This document shows, in pieces, positions 34,229-44,642 of a stretch of DNA of 64,000 nucleotides. The translations under genes and the position numbers were made by a program. Numbering within the stretch: the stretch's first letter is position 1; each line of letters starts with the position of its first letter. This DNA is from Pseudomonas sp. NCCP-436. Lineage in GTDB: Bacteria; Pseudomonadota; Gammaproteobacteria; Pseudomonadales; Pseudomonadaceae. The stretch lies in the NCBI RefSeq assembly GCF_019656335.1, contig NZ_BPLZ01000008.1:109385-173384 (forward strand), read 5' to 3'. Under the pieces are notes generated by a model, which searched no databases, was not told the origin of the DNA, and saw only the letters and a program-made list of their open reading frames with translations.

Positions 34229-34279
34229 GGCCTGCGCAGCAGGCCATCTGATGCCCCTCTCCCATTCATGGGAGAGGGG
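34229..34279. repeat. Two intercistronic hairpins between the permease genes
   Basis: GGCCTGC-GCA-GCAGGCC (34229-34245) is followed by CCCCTCTCCCA-TTCA-TGGGAGAGGGG (34254-34279), a perfect 11-bp stem. The second type is a familiar short repeat between Pseudomonas genes. Neither has a T-tract. Confidence 0.8.
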
Positions 34280-34307
34280 AGCTTGAAAAGCTCACTGGAG
34301 TAAAACC

Positions 34308-35135
34308 ATGCTCAGCCCCTACATGTCACCCGTCGAGCGTCTCTGGTACTACGGCCTGCGCATCCTCTGCGGCCTGGTGCTGCTGTTTCTGATCCTGCCG
34401 GTGCTGGTGATCGTGCCGCTGTCGTTCAACTCCGGCACCTTCCTGGTCTACCCGCTGCAGGGTTTCTCACTGCGCTGGTATGAAGAGTTCTTCATGTCCG
34501 CCGACTGGATGCGTTCGTTGAAGAACAGCCTGATCGTCGCCCCGGCCGCGACCTTGCTGGCCATGGTGTTCGGCACCCTGGCGGCGATCGGCCTGACCCG
34601 TGGCGAGTTCCGCGGCAAGGCGCTGGTGATGAGCCTGCTGATTTCACCGATGATCGTGCCGGTGGTGATCATCGGTGTCGCCAGCTACCTGTTCTTCGCC
34701 CCGCTGGGGCTCGGTAACAGCTACCTGTCGTTGATTCTGGTGCATGCGGTGCTCGGCGTACCCTTCGTCATCATCACCGTGTCCGCGACCCTGCAGGGCT
34801 TCAACCACAACCTGGTGCGCGCGGCGGCCAGCCTGGGTGCCTCGCCGCTGACCACCTTCCGCCGGGTGACCCTGCCGCTGATCGCGCCCGGGGTGATATC
34901 CGGAGCCCTGTTTGCCTTCGCCACCTCGTTCGACGAGGTCGTCGTGACCCTGTTTCTCGCCGGCCCCGAGCAGGCAACCCTACCACGGCAGATGTTCAGC
35001 GGCATTCGTGAAAACCTCTCGCCCACCATCGCGGCGGCGGCGACGCTGCTGATCGGCTTTTCCGTTCTGCTGCTGCTGACGCTGGAGTGGCTGCGCGGGC
35101 GTAGCGAGAAGCTGCGTACCCAGCAGCCGGGCTGA
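34308..35135 (+). CDS. agtD: ABC transporter permease (PotC type)
   Basis: 275 residues, about six membrane helices. EAA loop visible as LVRAAASLGASPLTTFRRVTLPLIAPGV (about 164-191), which contacts the ATPase. GGAG lies before the ATG. It is the second half of the permease heterodimer with 32978-34225. Confidence 0.88.
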   Translation: MLSPYMSPVERLWYYGLRILCGLVLLFLILPVLVIVPLSFNSGTFLVYPLQGFSLRWYEEFFMSADWMRSLKNSLIVAPAATLLAMVFGTLAAIGLTRGEFRGKALVMSLLISPMIVPVVIIGVASYLFFAPLGLGNSYLSLILVHAVLGVPFVIITVSATLQGFNHNLVRAAASLGASPLTTFRRVTLPLIAPGVISGALFAFATSFDEVVVTLFLAGPEQATLPRQMFSGIRENLSPTIAAAATLLIGFSVLLLLTLEWLRGRSEKLRTQQPG

Positions 35136-35181
35136 CTGGCTGGCACGGTCAGCCGCTGGTGGTTCATGCGAGGGAGGCGTT

Positions 35182-36222
35182 ATGTGCAAGCAGATTCTGT
35201 GCGGTGCTTTGATGTTGGCCTGTACCACGGTCGTGCAGTCACTCTCGGCAGCCCAGATCAATGTGGTTACCTTCGGCGGTGTGGTGCGTGAGGCACAGCG
35301 CGATACGCTGTTCCGCCCGTTCCGCGAGGCCAGTGGCACCCTGGTGGTCAATGGTTCCTACAACGGCAGCTTCGATAAGCTGCGGCGCATGCAGGCCATG
35401 GAACACGTGACCTGGGATGTGCTGGAGGTGGAGTCCCCGGAATTGCACCGCGGCTGTGAGGACGGCCTGTTCCTGCCGCTGTCCGACGCGTTGCAGGTCG
35501 AGGCACGTGATCTGGTGCCGGGTGCCTTGCGGCCCTGTGGGGTCGGTACCTTCGTCTGGTCGATGGCGCTGGCCTACGATGCCGGACGCCTGTCCCAGGC
35601 GCCCCACAGCTGGGCGGACTTCTGGGACGTGCAGCGCTTCCCGGGCGGACGCGGTCTGCGTCAGGGGGCCAAGTACAACCTGGAGTTTGCGCTGCTCGCC
35701 GATGGCGTGCCGGCCTCCGAGGTCTACGCGCTTCTGGCCACTGAGGCCGGGGTCGAGCGGGCATTCGCCAAGCTCGAGCAACTGCGGCCGCACATTCGCT
35801 GGTGGCAGGCCGGCGAAGAGCCCCTGCGGCGCCTGGCCGACGGTGGCATGGTCATGAGTTCGGCCTACAGCGGGCGCATCGGCGTCGCTCAGGAGCAGGG
35901 CGTCAAGGTCGGGCTGGTGTGGGCCGGCAGCATCTACGACTTCGACTACTGGGCCATTCCGCGTGGTAGCGCCAATCGCGAGGAGGCCGAGCGCTTCATT
36001 CGCTTCGCCAGTCAGGCGCAGCAGCAGCAGGCCTTTGCCGAACGGATTCCGTATGGTCCGGTGAGTCGCGAGGCGGTGGCGAGCCTGGCCGCCGAGCGTG
36101 CGGCCCGCCTGCCTACCGCAGCGGCCAACATGCGCGACGCGCTGCCCATGGGGGTGGACTTCTGGGTCGAGCATGGCGAGGCACTGGAACGCCGCTTCGA
36201 GCAATGGCTGGCGCGTCGCTGA
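35182..36222 (+). CDS. Periplasmic solute-binding protein of the ABC importer (second copy)
   Basis: 346 residues with signal peptide (about 1-24, ending LSAAQ) and a strong GGGAGG site. It aligns along its whole length with the protein at 31881-32912: both carry VVTFGGV/AISFGGA, VLEVESPEL, PCGVGTFVWS, DFWDVQRFPG/DFWDVNKYPG, YNLEFAL/YTLEFAL, IYDFD and the C-terminal MGVDFW/IDVTFW region. It therefore probably feeds the same permease with a different or overlapping substrate range. In P. aeruginosa a similar extra binding-protein gene lies on the other side of the ATPase gene. Confidence 0.87.
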   Translation: MCKQILCGALMLACTTVVQSLSAAQINVVTFGGVVREAQRDTLFRPFREASGTLVVNGSYNGSFDKLRRMQAMEHVTWDVLEVESPELHRGCEDGLFLPLSDALQVEARDLVPGALRPCGVGTFVWSMALAYDAGRLSQAPHSWADFWDVQRFPGGRGLRQGAKYNLEFALLADGVPASEVYALLATEAGVERAFAKLEQLRPHIRWWQAGEEPLRRLADGGMVMSSAYSGRIGVAQEQGVKVGLVWAGSIYDFDYWAIPRGSANREEAERFIRFASQAQQQQAFAERIPYGPVSREAVASLAAERAARLPTAAANMRDALPMGVDFWVEHGEALERRFEQWLARR

Positions 36223-36289
36223 GATCATCGTGCGGGTAGCGAAGGGGGCCGCCTCGGGTACAATACGCGCCACCGTGATCCAGCACTAC

Positions 36290-36427
36290 GAACCGTTTGC
36301 GATCTGCTGCGCGTCGGCCAGACGTCGTTAAAAACAGGCTCGGAATGCTCATTGACTTCAGTAAACTCCGCTTCCTCGCCTGTTTTTGCCTAGCCCGGCT
36401 CTAGCTTGCGAGATCCCAAACTGGTTC
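36290..36427. repeat. MITE-like dispersed repeat, copy 2, upstream of rpe
   Basis: 138 bases with imperfect terminal inverted repeats (GAACCGTTTGCGATCT at 36290-36305 and AGATCCCAAACTGGTTC at 36411-36427) and a perfect internal 10-bp stem AAAAACAGGC (36330-36339) / GCCTGTTTTT (36378-36387). Homologous to 13720-13847. It sits directly before the rpe ribosome binding site, so it is probably transcribed as part of the rpe leader; a TACAAT box at about 36259-36264 lies upstream of it. Confidence 0.87.
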
Positions 36428-36440
36428 TCAGAGGTGCGCC

Positions 36441-37115
36441 ATGCAACCCTTCGCCATCGCCCCGTCGATCCTTTCCGCTGATTTCGCCCGCCTGGGTGAG
36501 GAAGTGGACAACGTACTCGCCGCCGGGGCGGACATCGTGCATTTCGATGTCATGGACAACCACTACGTGCCCAATCTCACCATCGGCCCGATGGTCTGTT
36601 CGGCACTGCGCAAGTACGGCATCACTGCGCCCATCGATGCGCACCTGATGGTCAAACCGGTCGATCGCATCATCGGTGACTTCATCGAGGCCGGCGCCAG
36701 CTACATCACCTTCCACCCGGAAGCTTCCGAGCATATCGATCGTTCCCTGCAGCTGATCAAAAGTGGCGGCGCCAAAGCCGGTCTGGTGTTCAACCCGGCT
36801 ACCCCGCTGGACGTGCTCAAGTACGTGATGGATAAGGTCGACATGGTCCTGCTGATGAGCGTCAACCCCGGTTTCGGCGGGCAGAAGTTCATCCCCGGCA
36901 CCCTCGACAAGCTGCGCGAAGCGCGTGCGCTGATCGATGCCAGCGGTCGCGAAATCCGCCTGGAGATCGACGGCGGCGTCAACGTGCAGAACATCCGCCA
37001 GATCGCCGAGGCGGGCGCCGACACCTTCGTCGCCGGCTCGGCCATCTTCAACCAGCCGGACTACAAGGCCGTGATCGATGCCATGCGCGCCGAACTGGCC
37101 CAGGTGCGTGGATGA
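36441..37115 (+). CDS. rpe: Ribulose-phosphate 3-epimerase
   Basis: Interconverts ribulose-5-phosphate and xylulose-5-phosphate in the pentose phosphate pathway. 224 residues, TIM barrel: [34 protein letters not shown] (metal Asp/His), [15 protein letters not shown] and [11 protein letters not shown]. Start ATG has GAGG ten bases before. Overlaps gph by four bases. Confidence 0.97.
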   Translation: MQPFAIAPSILSADFARLGEEVDNVLAAGADIVHFDVMDNHYVPNLTIGPMVCSALRKYGITAPIDAHLMVKPVDRIIGDFIEAGASYITFHPEASEHIDRSLQLIKSGGAKAGLVFNPATPLDVLKYVMDKVDMVLLMSVNPGFGGQKFIPGTLDKLREARALIDASGREIRLEIDGGVNVQNIRQIAEAGADTFVAGSAIFNQPDYKAVIDAMRAELAQVRG

Positions 37116-37792
37116 AGCCGCTGCGCGCGCTGTGCGCCGGTGAGCTGCCGCGCCTGGTGATGTTCGATCTGGACGGCACGCTGATCGACTCGGTGCCGGA
37201 CCTGGCCGCAGCGGTGGACCGCATGCTGGTCGAGCTGGGGCGCGCTCCGGCGGGTGTGGAGCAGGTTCGCCAGTGGGTTGGCAACGGTGCCCGTGTACTG
37301 GTGCGGCGTGCCCTGGCCGGTAGCCTGGAACACGCCGCGGTCGATGAGGCCGAGAGCGAGGCGGCGCTGGCGCGTTTTCTCGATATCTACGGCGAGTGTC
37401 ATACGCTGACTACACTCTACCCCGGCGTTCACGAACTGCTGGAGGCGCTCAGCACTGCTGCGGTAGAGCTGGCGGTGGTGACCAACAAGCCGGAGCGTTT
37501 CGTTGCACCGCTGCTGGAGCAGGTAGGTCTGGGTGGCTATTTCCGCTGGATCATCGGAGGCGACACTCTGCCGCAACAGAAGCCGGATCCGGCGGCATTG
37601 CTGCAGGTGATGCATCTGGCTGGCGTGAGCCAGAAGCAGGCAGTGTTCGTCGGTGACTCACGCAACGATGTGCTGGCTGCTCATGCCGCCGGCGTGCCCT
37701 GCGTGGCCGTCAGCTACGGCTACAACCACGGTCGCCCGGTTGTCGAGGAGTGCCCGGAGCTGCTGGTCGACTGTCTCACCGAGCTGCTCTAG
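37112..37792 (+). CDS. gph: Phosphoglycolate phosphatase
   Basis: HAD-superfamily phosphatase of 226 residues that removes 2-phosphoglycolate from DNA-end repair. Motif [11 protein letters not shown] (about 15-24) holds the nucleophile Asp, motif II is VTNKPERF, and motif IV is [11 protein letters not shown]. Coupled to rpe by ATGA, the conserved order rpe-gph-trpE. An 8-bp hairpin (GGCGCACC / GGTGCGCC, 37798-37818) follows the stop. Confidence 0.95.
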   Translation: MKPLRALCAGELPRLVMFDLDGTLIDSVPDLAAAVDRMLVELGRAPAGVEQVRQWVGNGARVLVRRALAGSLEHAAVDEAESEAALARFLDIYGECHTLTTLYPGVHELLEALSTAAVELAVVTNKPERFVAPLLEQVGLGGYFRWIIGGDTLPQQKPDPAALLQVMHLAGVSQKQAVFVGDSRNDVLAAHAAGVPCVAVSYGYNHGRPVVEECPELLVDCLTELL

Positions 37793-37841
37793 GCGCTGGC
37801 GCACCCCAACGGTGCGCCGGACTGAATCGCTCTATCCGAGG

Positions 37842-37870
37842 TTGCCTGAAGGCAGCGTCTGCGCTACCTT
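37842..37870 (+). promoter_or_regulatory. Predicted sigma-70 promoter of the trpE leader
   Basis: TTGCCT (37842-37847), a 17-base spacer and TACCTT (37865-37870). The spacing and boxes resemble those ahead of trpG (TTGCGT, 17 bases, TACTGT at 46847-46875), which strengthens both calls. It is placed correctly to transcribe the leader peptide that starts at 37911. Confidence 0.5.
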
Positions 37871-37910
37871 GGCGACCTACGTTTTCTTGCCCGCCTGTCG
37901 AGATCAAGCC

Positions 37911-37979
37911 GTGGTGGTTAGCTGCAAACTGTGGATGAAAGTCATCAAGGCCCTGGCCCGTTGGCGCTGGCGCGCCTGA
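37911..37979 (+). CDS. trpL: trp leader peptide upstream of trpE
   Basis: Short open frame of 22 codons from GTG 37911, with GAGA seven bases upstream. An internal ATG (37935) would give the 14-residue peptide MKVIKALARWRWRA. The end, R-W-R-W-R-A, has two closely spaced Trp codons, plus one more Trp before the internal ATG, the classic sensor of charged tRNA-Trp in attenuation. The peptide before trpG (46903-46971) has the same length from its GTG and shares the last ten residues (KALARWRWRA). Attenuation of trpE and trpGDC has been described in P. putida. The terminator stem downstream (GCCGC / GCGGC at 37989-38003) is weak by eye. Confidence 0.8.
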   Translation: MVVSCKLWMKVIKALARWRWRA

Positions 37980-38045
37980 TTCTGTCCTGCCGCCGCGTGC
38001 GGCCCGTTTGCACCCGACCGATACTCTCAAGCCACGAGGCTGATC

Positions 38046-39524
38046 ATGAACCATGAAGAATTCCTGCGTTTGGCCGCTGAAGGCTACAACCGCATTCCGC
38101 TCGCCTGTGAAACCATTGCCGACTTCGACACGCCGCTGTCGATCTATCTGAAACTGGCCGATGCGCCCAACTCCTACCTGCTTGAATCGGTGCAGGGGGG
38201 GGAGAAGTGGGGGCGCTACTCGATCATTGGCCTGCCGGCGCGCACCGTGCTGCGCGTGCAGGGCCATGAAGTGGTGATCACTACCGACGGGGTCGAAGTG
38301 GAGCGGCACCAGTGCGAGGATCCGCTGGCCTTTGTCGAGGAATTCAAGGCGCGTTACAAGGTACCGACCATCTCCAGTCTGCCGCGTTTTAACGGTGGCC
38401 TGGTGGGTTACTTTGCCTACGACAGCGTGCGTTATGTGGAGCCACGCCTGGCTGCCGGGGTAAATCCCGATGCACTGGGCACGCCGGATATCCTGCTCAA
38501 CGTTTCCGATGCTGTGGTGGTGTTCGACAACCTGGCTGGCAAGATGCACGCCATTGTCCTGGCCGATCCGGCTGAAGCCGACGCTTTTGAGCGCGGTCAG
38601 GCGCAACTGCAGTCCATCCTGGAGAAGCTGCGTCAGCCCATGGCGCCGCGCCTGGGCGTGGATCTGAGCCGGCCTGCCGGCGAGGAGCCGGCATTTCGTT
38701 CCAGCTTCAGCCGTGAGGACTTCGAGCAGGCGGTTCGGGCGATCAAGGACTACATCCTGGCCGGTGACTGCATGCAGGTGGTGATATCCCAGCGCATGTC
38801 TATCCCGTTCAAGTCTGCTCCCATCGATCTGTACCGCGCGCTGCGCTGTATCAACCCGACGCCCTACATGTACTTCTTCAATTTTGGTGATTTCCACGTA
38901 GTGGGCAGCTCGCCGGAAGTGCTGGTGCGGGTCGAAGACAATCTGGTCACCGTGCGACCGATCGCCGGTACCCGCCCGCGCGGCGCCACTGAGGAGGCCG
39001 ACCTGGTGCTTGAACAGGATCTGCTGGCCGATGCCAAGGAGATCGCCGAGCACCTGATGCTGATCGACCTGGGGCGCAACGACGTTGGTCGTGTTTCGGA
39101 GGTCGGCTCGGTGAAGCTGACCGAGAAGATGGTCATCGAACGCTATTCCAACGTCATGCACATCGTCTCCAACGTTACCGGTGAGTTGCGCAGTGAACTT
39201 AGTGCGATGGACGCTCTGCGCGCCATCCTGCCGGCCGGCACACTGTCCGGTGCGCCGAAGATCCGTGCCATGGAGATCATCGACGAGCTCGAACCAGTCA
39301 AGCGTGGCGTCTACGGTGGCGCAGTCGGCTATTACGCCTGGAACGGCAACATGGATACCGCCATCGCCATCCGCACCGCAGTGATCAAGGATGGTGAGCT
39401 GCATGTGCAGGCCGGCGCCGGTATTGTTGCCGACTCGCAACCGGCGCTGGAGTGGGAAGAAACCCTGAACAAGCGCCTGGCGATGTTCAAGGCGGTGGCC
39501 TTGGCGGAACAGGGCTCGCTCTGA
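38046..39524 (+). CDS. trpE: Anthranilate synthase component I
   Basis: With TrpG, converts chorismate and glutamine to anthranilate. 492 residues. The N-terminal part carries the Trp feedback-site pattern [18 protein letters not shown]; the chorismate-binding domain (about 225-485) contains [19 protein letters not shown] and [14 protein letters not shown] precedes the ATG. It follows its own leader peptide and ends in a strong terminator. It is split from trpGDC by about 7.6 kb. Confidence 0.97.
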   Translation: MNHEEFLRLAAEGYNRIPLACETIADFDTPLSIYLKLADAPNSYLLESVQGGEKWGRYSIIGLPARTVLRVQGHEVVITTDGVEVERHQCEDPLAFVEEFKARYKVPTISSLPRFNGGLVGYFAYDSVRYVEPRLAAGVNPDALGTPDILLNVSDAVVVFDNLAGKMHAIVLADPAEADAFERGQAQLQSILEKLRQPMAPRLGVDLSRPAGEEPAFRSSFSREDFEQAVRAIKDYILAGDCMQVVISQRMSIPFKSAPIDLYRALRCINPTPYMYFFNFGDFHVVGSSPEVLVRVEDNLVTVRPIAGTRPRGATEEADLVLEQDLLADAKEIAEHLMLIDLGRNDVGRVSEVGSVKLTEKMVIERYSNVMHIVSNVTGELRSELSAMDALRAILPAGTLSGAPKIRAMEIIDELEPVKRGVYGGAVGYYAWNGNMDTAIAIRTAVIKDGELHVQAGAGIVADSQPALEWEETLNKRLAMFKAVALAEQGSL

Positions 39525-39535
39525 TCCGAGCGTAT

Positions 39536-39572
39536 AACAGGAAGGGCAGCTTAGGCTGCCCTTCCTGTTTCC
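39536..39572 (+). terminator. Intrinsic terminator of trpE
   Basis: AACAGGAAGGGCAGC (39536-39550) pairs perfectly with GCTGCCCTTCCTGTT (39555-39569) around TTAG, followed by TTTCC. The 133 bases to the next gene hold only weak, degenerate inverted repeats. Confidence 0.9.
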
Positions 39573-39705
39573 GATTTGCTGGGTATCGCTGCGCCTAAAC
39601 CCAAACCCTAGGGCGGACGTCGCTTTATCCGTCCACCAATAGCCTGGCAGGGTAGCGGATGAGAAGAACGTCGGTTAAGCGCCCCCGACGTGGCTGTTGT
39701 GCGCC

Positions 39706-41433
39706 CTAGTCCAGCTTGGCCAGCGCTGCCCCGGCATCCAGATAGCCCCCGGCCTGTTCACGGATGCGCAGGATGCCGTCCGTAGGGGCGGTGACCTGGG
39801 TTTCCATCTTCATGGCTTCCATCACTGCGATCACTTCGCCGGCCTTCACCTGGGCGCCGTCCTCAACCAGCCAGGCGTGCAGGTTGCCGGAGATCGGTGC
39901 ACTGACCAGACCTTCTGTGTCGGCCGGTGCTGTGGCCTGAGACGTCGCCTGAACATTGCTGCTCAACGGCGCCAGGCCTTGCAGCAGCGCACTGGGCAGG
40001 CCCAGCTCATGGCGCTTGCCGTCGATCTCGATGAAGGTGCGCAGCACCGCCTCGTCGGCCACCGGCAACGTGCGCGGTGCCAGGGTGATCTGCTCGGTGA
40101 AGTCGGTCTCGATCCAGCGTGTGTGAACGGCAAAGCGCTCGCCAGTGAAATCGGCGTGGTTCATCACCGCGCGGTGGAAGGGCAGTACCGAAGCGATACC
40201 TTCGATATGGAATTCGGCAAGGGCGCGGCGGGCACGGGCAATGGCCTGCTCGCGTGTGGCGCCGGTGACGATCAGTTTGGCCATCATCGAGTCGAATGTG
40301 CCGGGCACCGTAGAGCCGGTCTCCACGCCGCTGTCCAGACGCACGCCGGGACCGTTTGGTGCGCGGAACTCGCTGATCTTGCCGGGGGTGGGCAAAAAGC
40401 CCTTGCCGGCATCTTCTGCGTTGATGCGGAACTCGAAACTGTGGCCGCGTGCTGTCGGTGTCTCGTGCAAGGACAGCGGCAGGCCTTCGGCGATGCGCAA
40501 CTGTTCGATGACCAGGTCTATGCCGGCGGTTTCCTCGGTCACCGGGTGCTCCACCTGCAGGCGGGTGTTCACTTCCAAGAACGACAGGGTGCCATCGGCG
40601 CTGAGTAGGTATTCCACTGTGCCGGCACCTACGTAACCGGCCTTGGCGCAAATGTCGTGGGCGGACTGGTGAATGCGCTGGCGCTGCTCATCGGTGATGA
40701 AGGGGGCCGGCGCTTCTTCCACCAGCTTCTGGTTGCGACGTTGCAGCGAGCAGTCACGGGTGCCGACCACCACTACATTGCCATGAGTATCGGCGAGCAC
40801 TTGGGCTTCGATATGGCGCGGGCGGTCGAGGAACTGTTCGACAAAGCACTCGCCACGGCCGAATGCAGCCTCGGCTTCGCGCACTGCCGACGCGTACAAC
40901 TCGGCCACTTCGTCCATGCGCCAGGCAACCTTCAGTCCACGTCCACCGCCACCAAAGGCGGCCTTGATGGCGATCGGCAAACCGTGCTGCTCGGCAAAGG
41001 TCAGTACCTCGGCGGCGCTCTGCACCGGGCCCGGGGTGCCGGCTACCAGAGGTGCGCCGACCTGCTCGGCGAGTTTGCGGGCTTCAACCTTGTCGCCGAG
41101 CATATCGATGGTTTCAGGGGGCGGGCCGATCCAGATCAGCCCGGCGGCCAGTACCGCACGAGCAAAATCGGAGCGCTCGGAGAGAAAACCGTACCCGGGA
41201 TGTACGGCATCGGCACCAGCGCGCCTGGCGATGGTCAGCAGTTTGTCAATGTTCAGGTAGCTGTCGGCTGGACGCTCGCCGTCCAGCGCGTAGGCTTCGT
41301 CGGCCAGGCGCACGTGCAGGGCGTCTATGTCGCTATTGGCGTACACGGCAATGGAGGCCACACCATAGTCGCGGCAGGCGCGAGCGATGCGTACGGCGAT
41401 TTCACCACGGTTGGCGATCAGGACTTTTTTCAT
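39706..41433 (-). CDS. Biotin carboxylase fused to biotin carboxyl carrier domain
   Basis: 575 residues. The first 450 are a biotin carboxylase: [22 protein letters not shown]-grasp loop [13 protein letters not shown], and [15 protein letters not shown] at the active site. The last 75 form a biotinyl carrier domain with EAMKMET; the biotinylated lysine is K542. It would carboxylate biotin with ATP and bicarbonate and hand the carboxyl to a partner. The adjacent PxpB-PxpC fusion is homologous to the carboxyltransferase part of urea carboxylase, so the two may form one biotin enzyme. It is not the housekeeping AccC, which lacks the fused carrier. Substrate unknown. Confidence 0.9.
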   Translation of the reverse strand: MKKVLIANRGEIAVRIARACRDYGVASIAVYANSDIDALHVRLADEAYALDGERPADSYLNIDKLLTIARRAGADAVHPGYGFLSERSDFARAVLAAGLIWIGPPPETIDMLGDKVEARKLAEQVGAPLVAGTPGPVQSAAEVLTFAEQHGLPIAIKAAFGGGGRGLKVAWRMDEVAELYASAVREAEAAFGRGECFVEQFLDRPRHIEAQVLADTHGNVVVVGTRDCSLQRRNQKLVEEAPAPFITDEQRQRIHQSAHDICAKAGYVGAGTVEYLLSADGTLSFLEVNTRLQVEHPVTEETAGIDLVIEQLRIAEGLPLSLHETPTARGHSFEFRINAEDAGKGFLPTPGKISEFRAPNGPGVRLDSGVETGSTVPGTFDSMMAKLIVTGATREQAIARARRALAEFHIEGIASVLPFHRAVMNHADFTGERFAVHTRWIETDFTEQITLAPRTLPVADEAVLRTFIEIDGKRHELGLPSALLQGLAPLSSNVQATSQATAPADTEGLVSAPISGNLHAWLVEDGAQVKAGEVIAVMEAMKMETQVTAPTDGILRIREQAGGYLDAGAALAKLD

Positions 41434-43043
41434 GAGATATCTTTCGCGGCGGCAGTGGAAAAGGAGGTGTTGGCCTGCAGTTCGGCAAACTTCCGGATGG
41501 GGTTGAAGCGAATCTTTGCGTTGATCGGTATCTGTCCGGCCAGATCCAGGTGGTAACTGGCAACCGAGGCGATCACCGGATAGCCGCCGGTCAGTGGATG
41601 GTCGGCGAGAAACAGAACCGGCTGGCCGTTTGCAGGAACCTGGATAGCGCCCACAGAAGTGCCTTCGCTGGGCAGTTCGTCATGCTTGCAGCGCTGCAGT
41701 GCTACATCGCCTTCCAGGCGGATGCCAACCCTGTTGGACTGCGCAGTAACGCGCCACGGCTGGTTGCTCAGCAGCTCAATGGCTGCCTCGGTGAACCAGT
41801 CACTGCGCGGGCCCATGACCACATCCAGGGTGACTACGTCAATAGTGGTAGGCAGCGCGAAGGTTGGGTTTTCCGTCACGGAAACGCTGCTTCCGCCGCT
41901 GACTTCGTTGAAGCCCAGGCGGTCACCGGCCTTGAGCGGCAGTGGGCCAATTTGCGCCAGGCTATCGTAGGACAGACTCCCCAGCACGGGATCAACCTGG
42001 AAGCCGCCGCGAATCGCCAGGTAGCTGCGCAGCCCGGCTTGTGGCGCTCCGAGGCTAACACGGTCGCCGCGATCCAGCTCGATGGGCTGGTAGTTGTCCG
42101 CTTGCCACTGCAGACCGCAGGCACTGGTCACTCTGATCGGTGTCTGCGCGCCGGTGATGGCGATGATGGTGCGGCCGTGGCAGACGAAACTCAGGCCGCC
42201 GAGCACCACTTCCAGGCAGGCGCAGGCCGAGTCGTTGCCGACCACCCGATTGGCCGCGCGCAGTGCGCTGCGATCCAGAGCACCGGACTCTGACACGCCC
42301 TGATCGCTATGACCGGCACGGCCAAGATCCTGCAGCACCGTTTGCAGGCCCGGGCTGAGTACTTCGAGATAGTGGGGGCCGACAGCAACTGTATTTTCAG
42401 GCTGGCGCGGTGCCGGCAAGCCGCCTGGCGGCAGGGCGCCGGCATCACGAAAGCGAACCTTGTAGCCCGGGCGCAGCAACGCCGGTTCCGGGCGAGCCAG
42501 ATCCCACATCTGCAACGGTGTGACGCCGATGATCTGCCAGCCGCCGGGGCTGGCTTTGGGGTAGACGCCGCTGAATTCACCGGCCAGAGCCACAGCACCA
42601 GCGGGAATACGGGTACGCGGTGTTGGCCGCCGTGGCACCAGAAACCCGGCGCCACCGGTGAGGTAGCCGAAACCGGGAGCAAAGCCGCAGAAAGCCACCT
42701 CGTAATCCGCGCTGGTGTGACGCTGAATCACCTCTTCACGGCTGATGCCAAGCAGCGCGGCAACTTCATCGAGATCCTCGCCGTTGTAGTACACGGGGAT
42801 TTCCACGCGACGGCTATCTTGCGCTTGGCGTTGACTCAGGTCGCGCTGGGCAATGGCGTCGACCAGCGTCTGGCGGTCGATGGCGCTGGGCCGGTAGCGG
42901 ATGAGCAGGGTGCGCGCTGCGGGGATCATTTCCTCGACTCCGGCAATAGGCTCGGCCTGCAGCGCGGTGAAAAGTGCCAGGGTTTCGTCGAGATTCGCCA
43001 GTTCGACGAGCAGGGCATCCAGGTTTACGGGAAGAAAACGCAA
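41430..43043 (-). CDS. Fused 5-oxoprolinase subunits PxpB-PxpC (KipI-KipA, carboxyltransferase-like)
   Basis: 537 residues. About 1-220 is the KipI/PxpB domain ([14 protein letters not shown] and [20 protein letters not shown]). About 225-537 is the KipA/PxpC domain ([29 protein letters not shown]). The subunits are separate in Bacillus and E. coli. PxpABC hydrolyses 5-oxoproline with ATP in those organisms; the same two domains form the carboxyltransferase of urea carboxylase. Which applies here is open, since a biotin carboxylase-BCCP overlaps its 3' end by four bases. The fusion removes the need for separate subunit synthesis. Confidence 0.9.
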   Translation of the reverse strand: MRFLPVNLDALLVELANLDETLALFTALQAEPIAGVEEMIPAARTLLIRYRPSAIDRQTLVDAIAQRDLSQRQAQDSRRVEIPVYYNGEDLDEVAALLGISREEVIQRHTSADYEVAFCGFAPGFGYLTGGAGFLVPRRPTPRTRIPAGAVALAGEFSGVYPKASPGGWQIIGVTPLQMWDLARPEPALLRPGYKVRFRDAGALPPGGLPAPRQPENTVAVGPHYLEVLSPGLQTVLQDLGRAGHSDQGVSESGALDRSALRAANRVVGNDSACACLEVVLGGLSFVCHGRTIIAITGAQTPIRVTSACGLQWQADNYQPIELDRGDRVSLGAPQAGLRSYLAIRGGFQVDPVLGSLSYDSLAQIGPLPLKAGDRLGFNEVSGGSSVSVTENPTFALPTTIDVVTLDVVMGPRSDWFTEAAIELLSNQPWRVTAQSNRVGIRLEGDVALQRCKHDELPSEGTSVGAIQVPANGQPVLFLADHPLTGGYPVIASVASYHLDLAGQIPINAKIRFNPIRKFAELQANTSFSTAAAKDIS

Positions 43044-43052
43044 AACCGCCTC

Positions 43053-43859
43053 CTAGACCTGATAGGTGCTGTCAGGCACGTCGGTGATGAACATATGACC
43101 CGGCGAATGGGTAATCGCGAAGGGGACCCCGGAGGCCATGAGCGCAGCCTGGGGGGTAACGCCACAGGCCCAGAACACCGGAATTTCACCAGGCTCGATG
43201 CGTACTGCGTCGCCGAAGTCCGGCGTCTGCAGATCCCTGATACCGAGCAACTGTGGCTCGCCGATATGCACCGGAGCACCGTGTACCGAGGGGTAGCGCC
43301 CGGAAATACCGGCTGCCTCGGCCACGCGATCAGCCGGGATGGGGCGCATCGATACCACCATCTCGCCATGCAGGCGACCCGCCGGGCGGCAGGCGCGGTT
43401 GGTGCGGTACATCGGCACGTTGCAGCCGTCGGTGATATGTCGTACGTCGATGCCAGCCTCCTGCAGGGCAGTCTCGAAGGTGAAGCTGCAGCCGATCAGG
43501 AAGGTCACCATGTCGGCGTGTTCGGCCCAGGCGGCGGTGGCATCGCTGACTTCTTCGGCCAGCTTGCCGTCACGCCAGATTCGGTACAGCGGCAGATCGG
43601 TACACAGGTCGGCGCCTTCGGCCAATACCGTGTGTGGGCTGCCGGCATCAGTCACGTCGAGCACCGGGCAGGCTTTGGGGTTGCGCTGGGCGTATAGCAG
43701 AAAGTCATAGGCCCAGTCGCGGGGCAGGGCGATCAGGTTGGCCTGGGTCATGCCCGGCGCGATGCCTGCCGTGGGCGCGATGTGGCCGTTGCGGTAATTG
43801 GCTCGGGCCTGGCGGGCGGCGGCAATGGCGGTCTGCTGGGCACGTTGGATGGCGTTCAT
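43053..43859 (-). CDS. DUF1445 (YcsI/UPF0317) putative hydro-lyase
   Basis: 268 residues, full family length. Conserved blocks include [54 protein letters not shown] and [13 protein letters not shown]. Relatives are annotated as putative hydro-lyases and are related to D-glutamate cyclase, which makes 5-oxo-D-proline; that would fit a 5-oxoproline cluster. The gene is next to YcsF-type and Kip-type genes, as in the Bacillus ycsFGI-kipIAR operon. Overlaps pxpA by four bases. Confidence 0.88.
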   Translation of the reverse strand: MNAIQRAQQTAIAAARQARANYRNGHIAPTAGIAPGMTQANLIALPRDWAYDFLLYAQRNPKACPVLDVTDAGSPHTVLAEGADLCTDLPLYRIWRDGKLAEEVSDATAAWAEHADMVTFLIGCSFTFETALQEAGIDVRHITDGCNVPMYRTNRACRPAGRLHGEMVVSMRPIPADRVAEAAGISGRYPSVHGAPVHIGEPQLLGIRDLQTPDFGDAVRIEPGEIPVFWACGVTPQAALMASGVPFAITHSPGHMFITDVPDSTYQV

Positions 43860-44626
43860 CGGGTACTCCCGGCGAAGGATTGCAGAGATACGCCGGAGTG
43901 CTCCAGCAACTGGCGCACTTCGCGAGCCATCTGGACGGCGCCGGGGCTGTCGCCGTGCACGCAGATGGAATCGGCTTCGATGCGGGCGACGCTGCCATCG
44001 ACTGCCTCAACCTCGCCGCTCTGCACCAGGCGTAACATGCGCTGGGCCACCTGTTTGGCGTCGTGCAGCACGGCGCCTGGCTCGCGGCGCGATACCAGGG
44101 TGCCTTGCGGCGTGTAGGCGCGGTCGGCAAAGGCTTCGGCGATGCAGGTCAGACCTTCGCTACGTGCCAGCTCAATCAGTGGCGAGCCGGCCAGGGCCAC
44201 CAGCACCAGGCGCGCGTCGACGGCGCGAATCGCTTCGATCACTGCCAGCGCCTGACGCTTGTCGTGGGCGATGGTGTTGTATAGCGCGCCATGCGGTTTC
44301 ACGTAGCGCACCGAGGTACCGGCGGCAGTGGCCAGGGCCTGCAGGGCGCCGATCTGATAGATCACGTCGGCGGTTAGTTCATCGCTAGCGATATCCATAT
44401 TGCGGCGGCCGAAACCGACCAGGTCCGGGTAGGCGACGTGGGCGCCGATGGTCACGCCCCTGGCAGCTGCCGCCTTGAGAGTGCGCAGGATGCCGGCGGG
44501 ATCACCCGCGTGGAAGCCGCAGGCGACGTTGGCACTGGTGACGATGTCGAGCATCGCCGCGTCGTCGCCCATCGACCATTGGCCGAAGCTTTCACCCATA
44601 TCGCTGTTGAGATCGATGATTGGCAT
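43856..44626 (-). CDS. pxpA: 5-oxoprolinase subunit PxpA (LamB/YcsF family)
   Basis: 256 residues from ATG 44626 with AAGGA upstream; the longer frame overlaps the transporter gene. Family signature [13 protein letters not shown] at the N-terminus, then [32 protein letters not shown] and [17 protein letters not shown]. PxpA acts with PxpB and PxpC in ATP-dependent opening of 5-oxoproline to glutamate. It lies directly upstream of the DUF1445 and PxpB-PxpC genes in the same transcription unit. Confidence 0.92.
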   Translation of the reverse strand: MPIIDLNSDMGESFGQWSMGDDAAMLDIVTSANVACGFHAGDPAGILRTLKAAAARGVTIGAHVAYPDLVGFGRRNMDIASDELTADVIYQIGALQALATAAGTSVRYVKPHGALYNTIAHDKRQALAVIEAIRAVDARLVLVALAGSPLIELARSEGLTCIAEAFADRAYTPQGTLVSRREPGAVLHDAKQVAQRMLRLVQSGEVEAVDGSVARIEADSICVHGDSPGAVQMAREVRQLLEHSGVSLQSFAGSTR

Positions 44627-44642
44627 GGTTGATTTCCTTGGA

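Noticed and set aside
37776..39440. Minus-strand open frame of 554 codons opposite trpE
   Set aside because: Antisense shadow; covers the trp leader and has no family features.
39571..39705. Degenerate inverted repeats after the trpE terminator
   Set aside because: GGACG / CGTCC at 39615-39634 and similar pieces look like decayed intergenic repeats but are too short to name.
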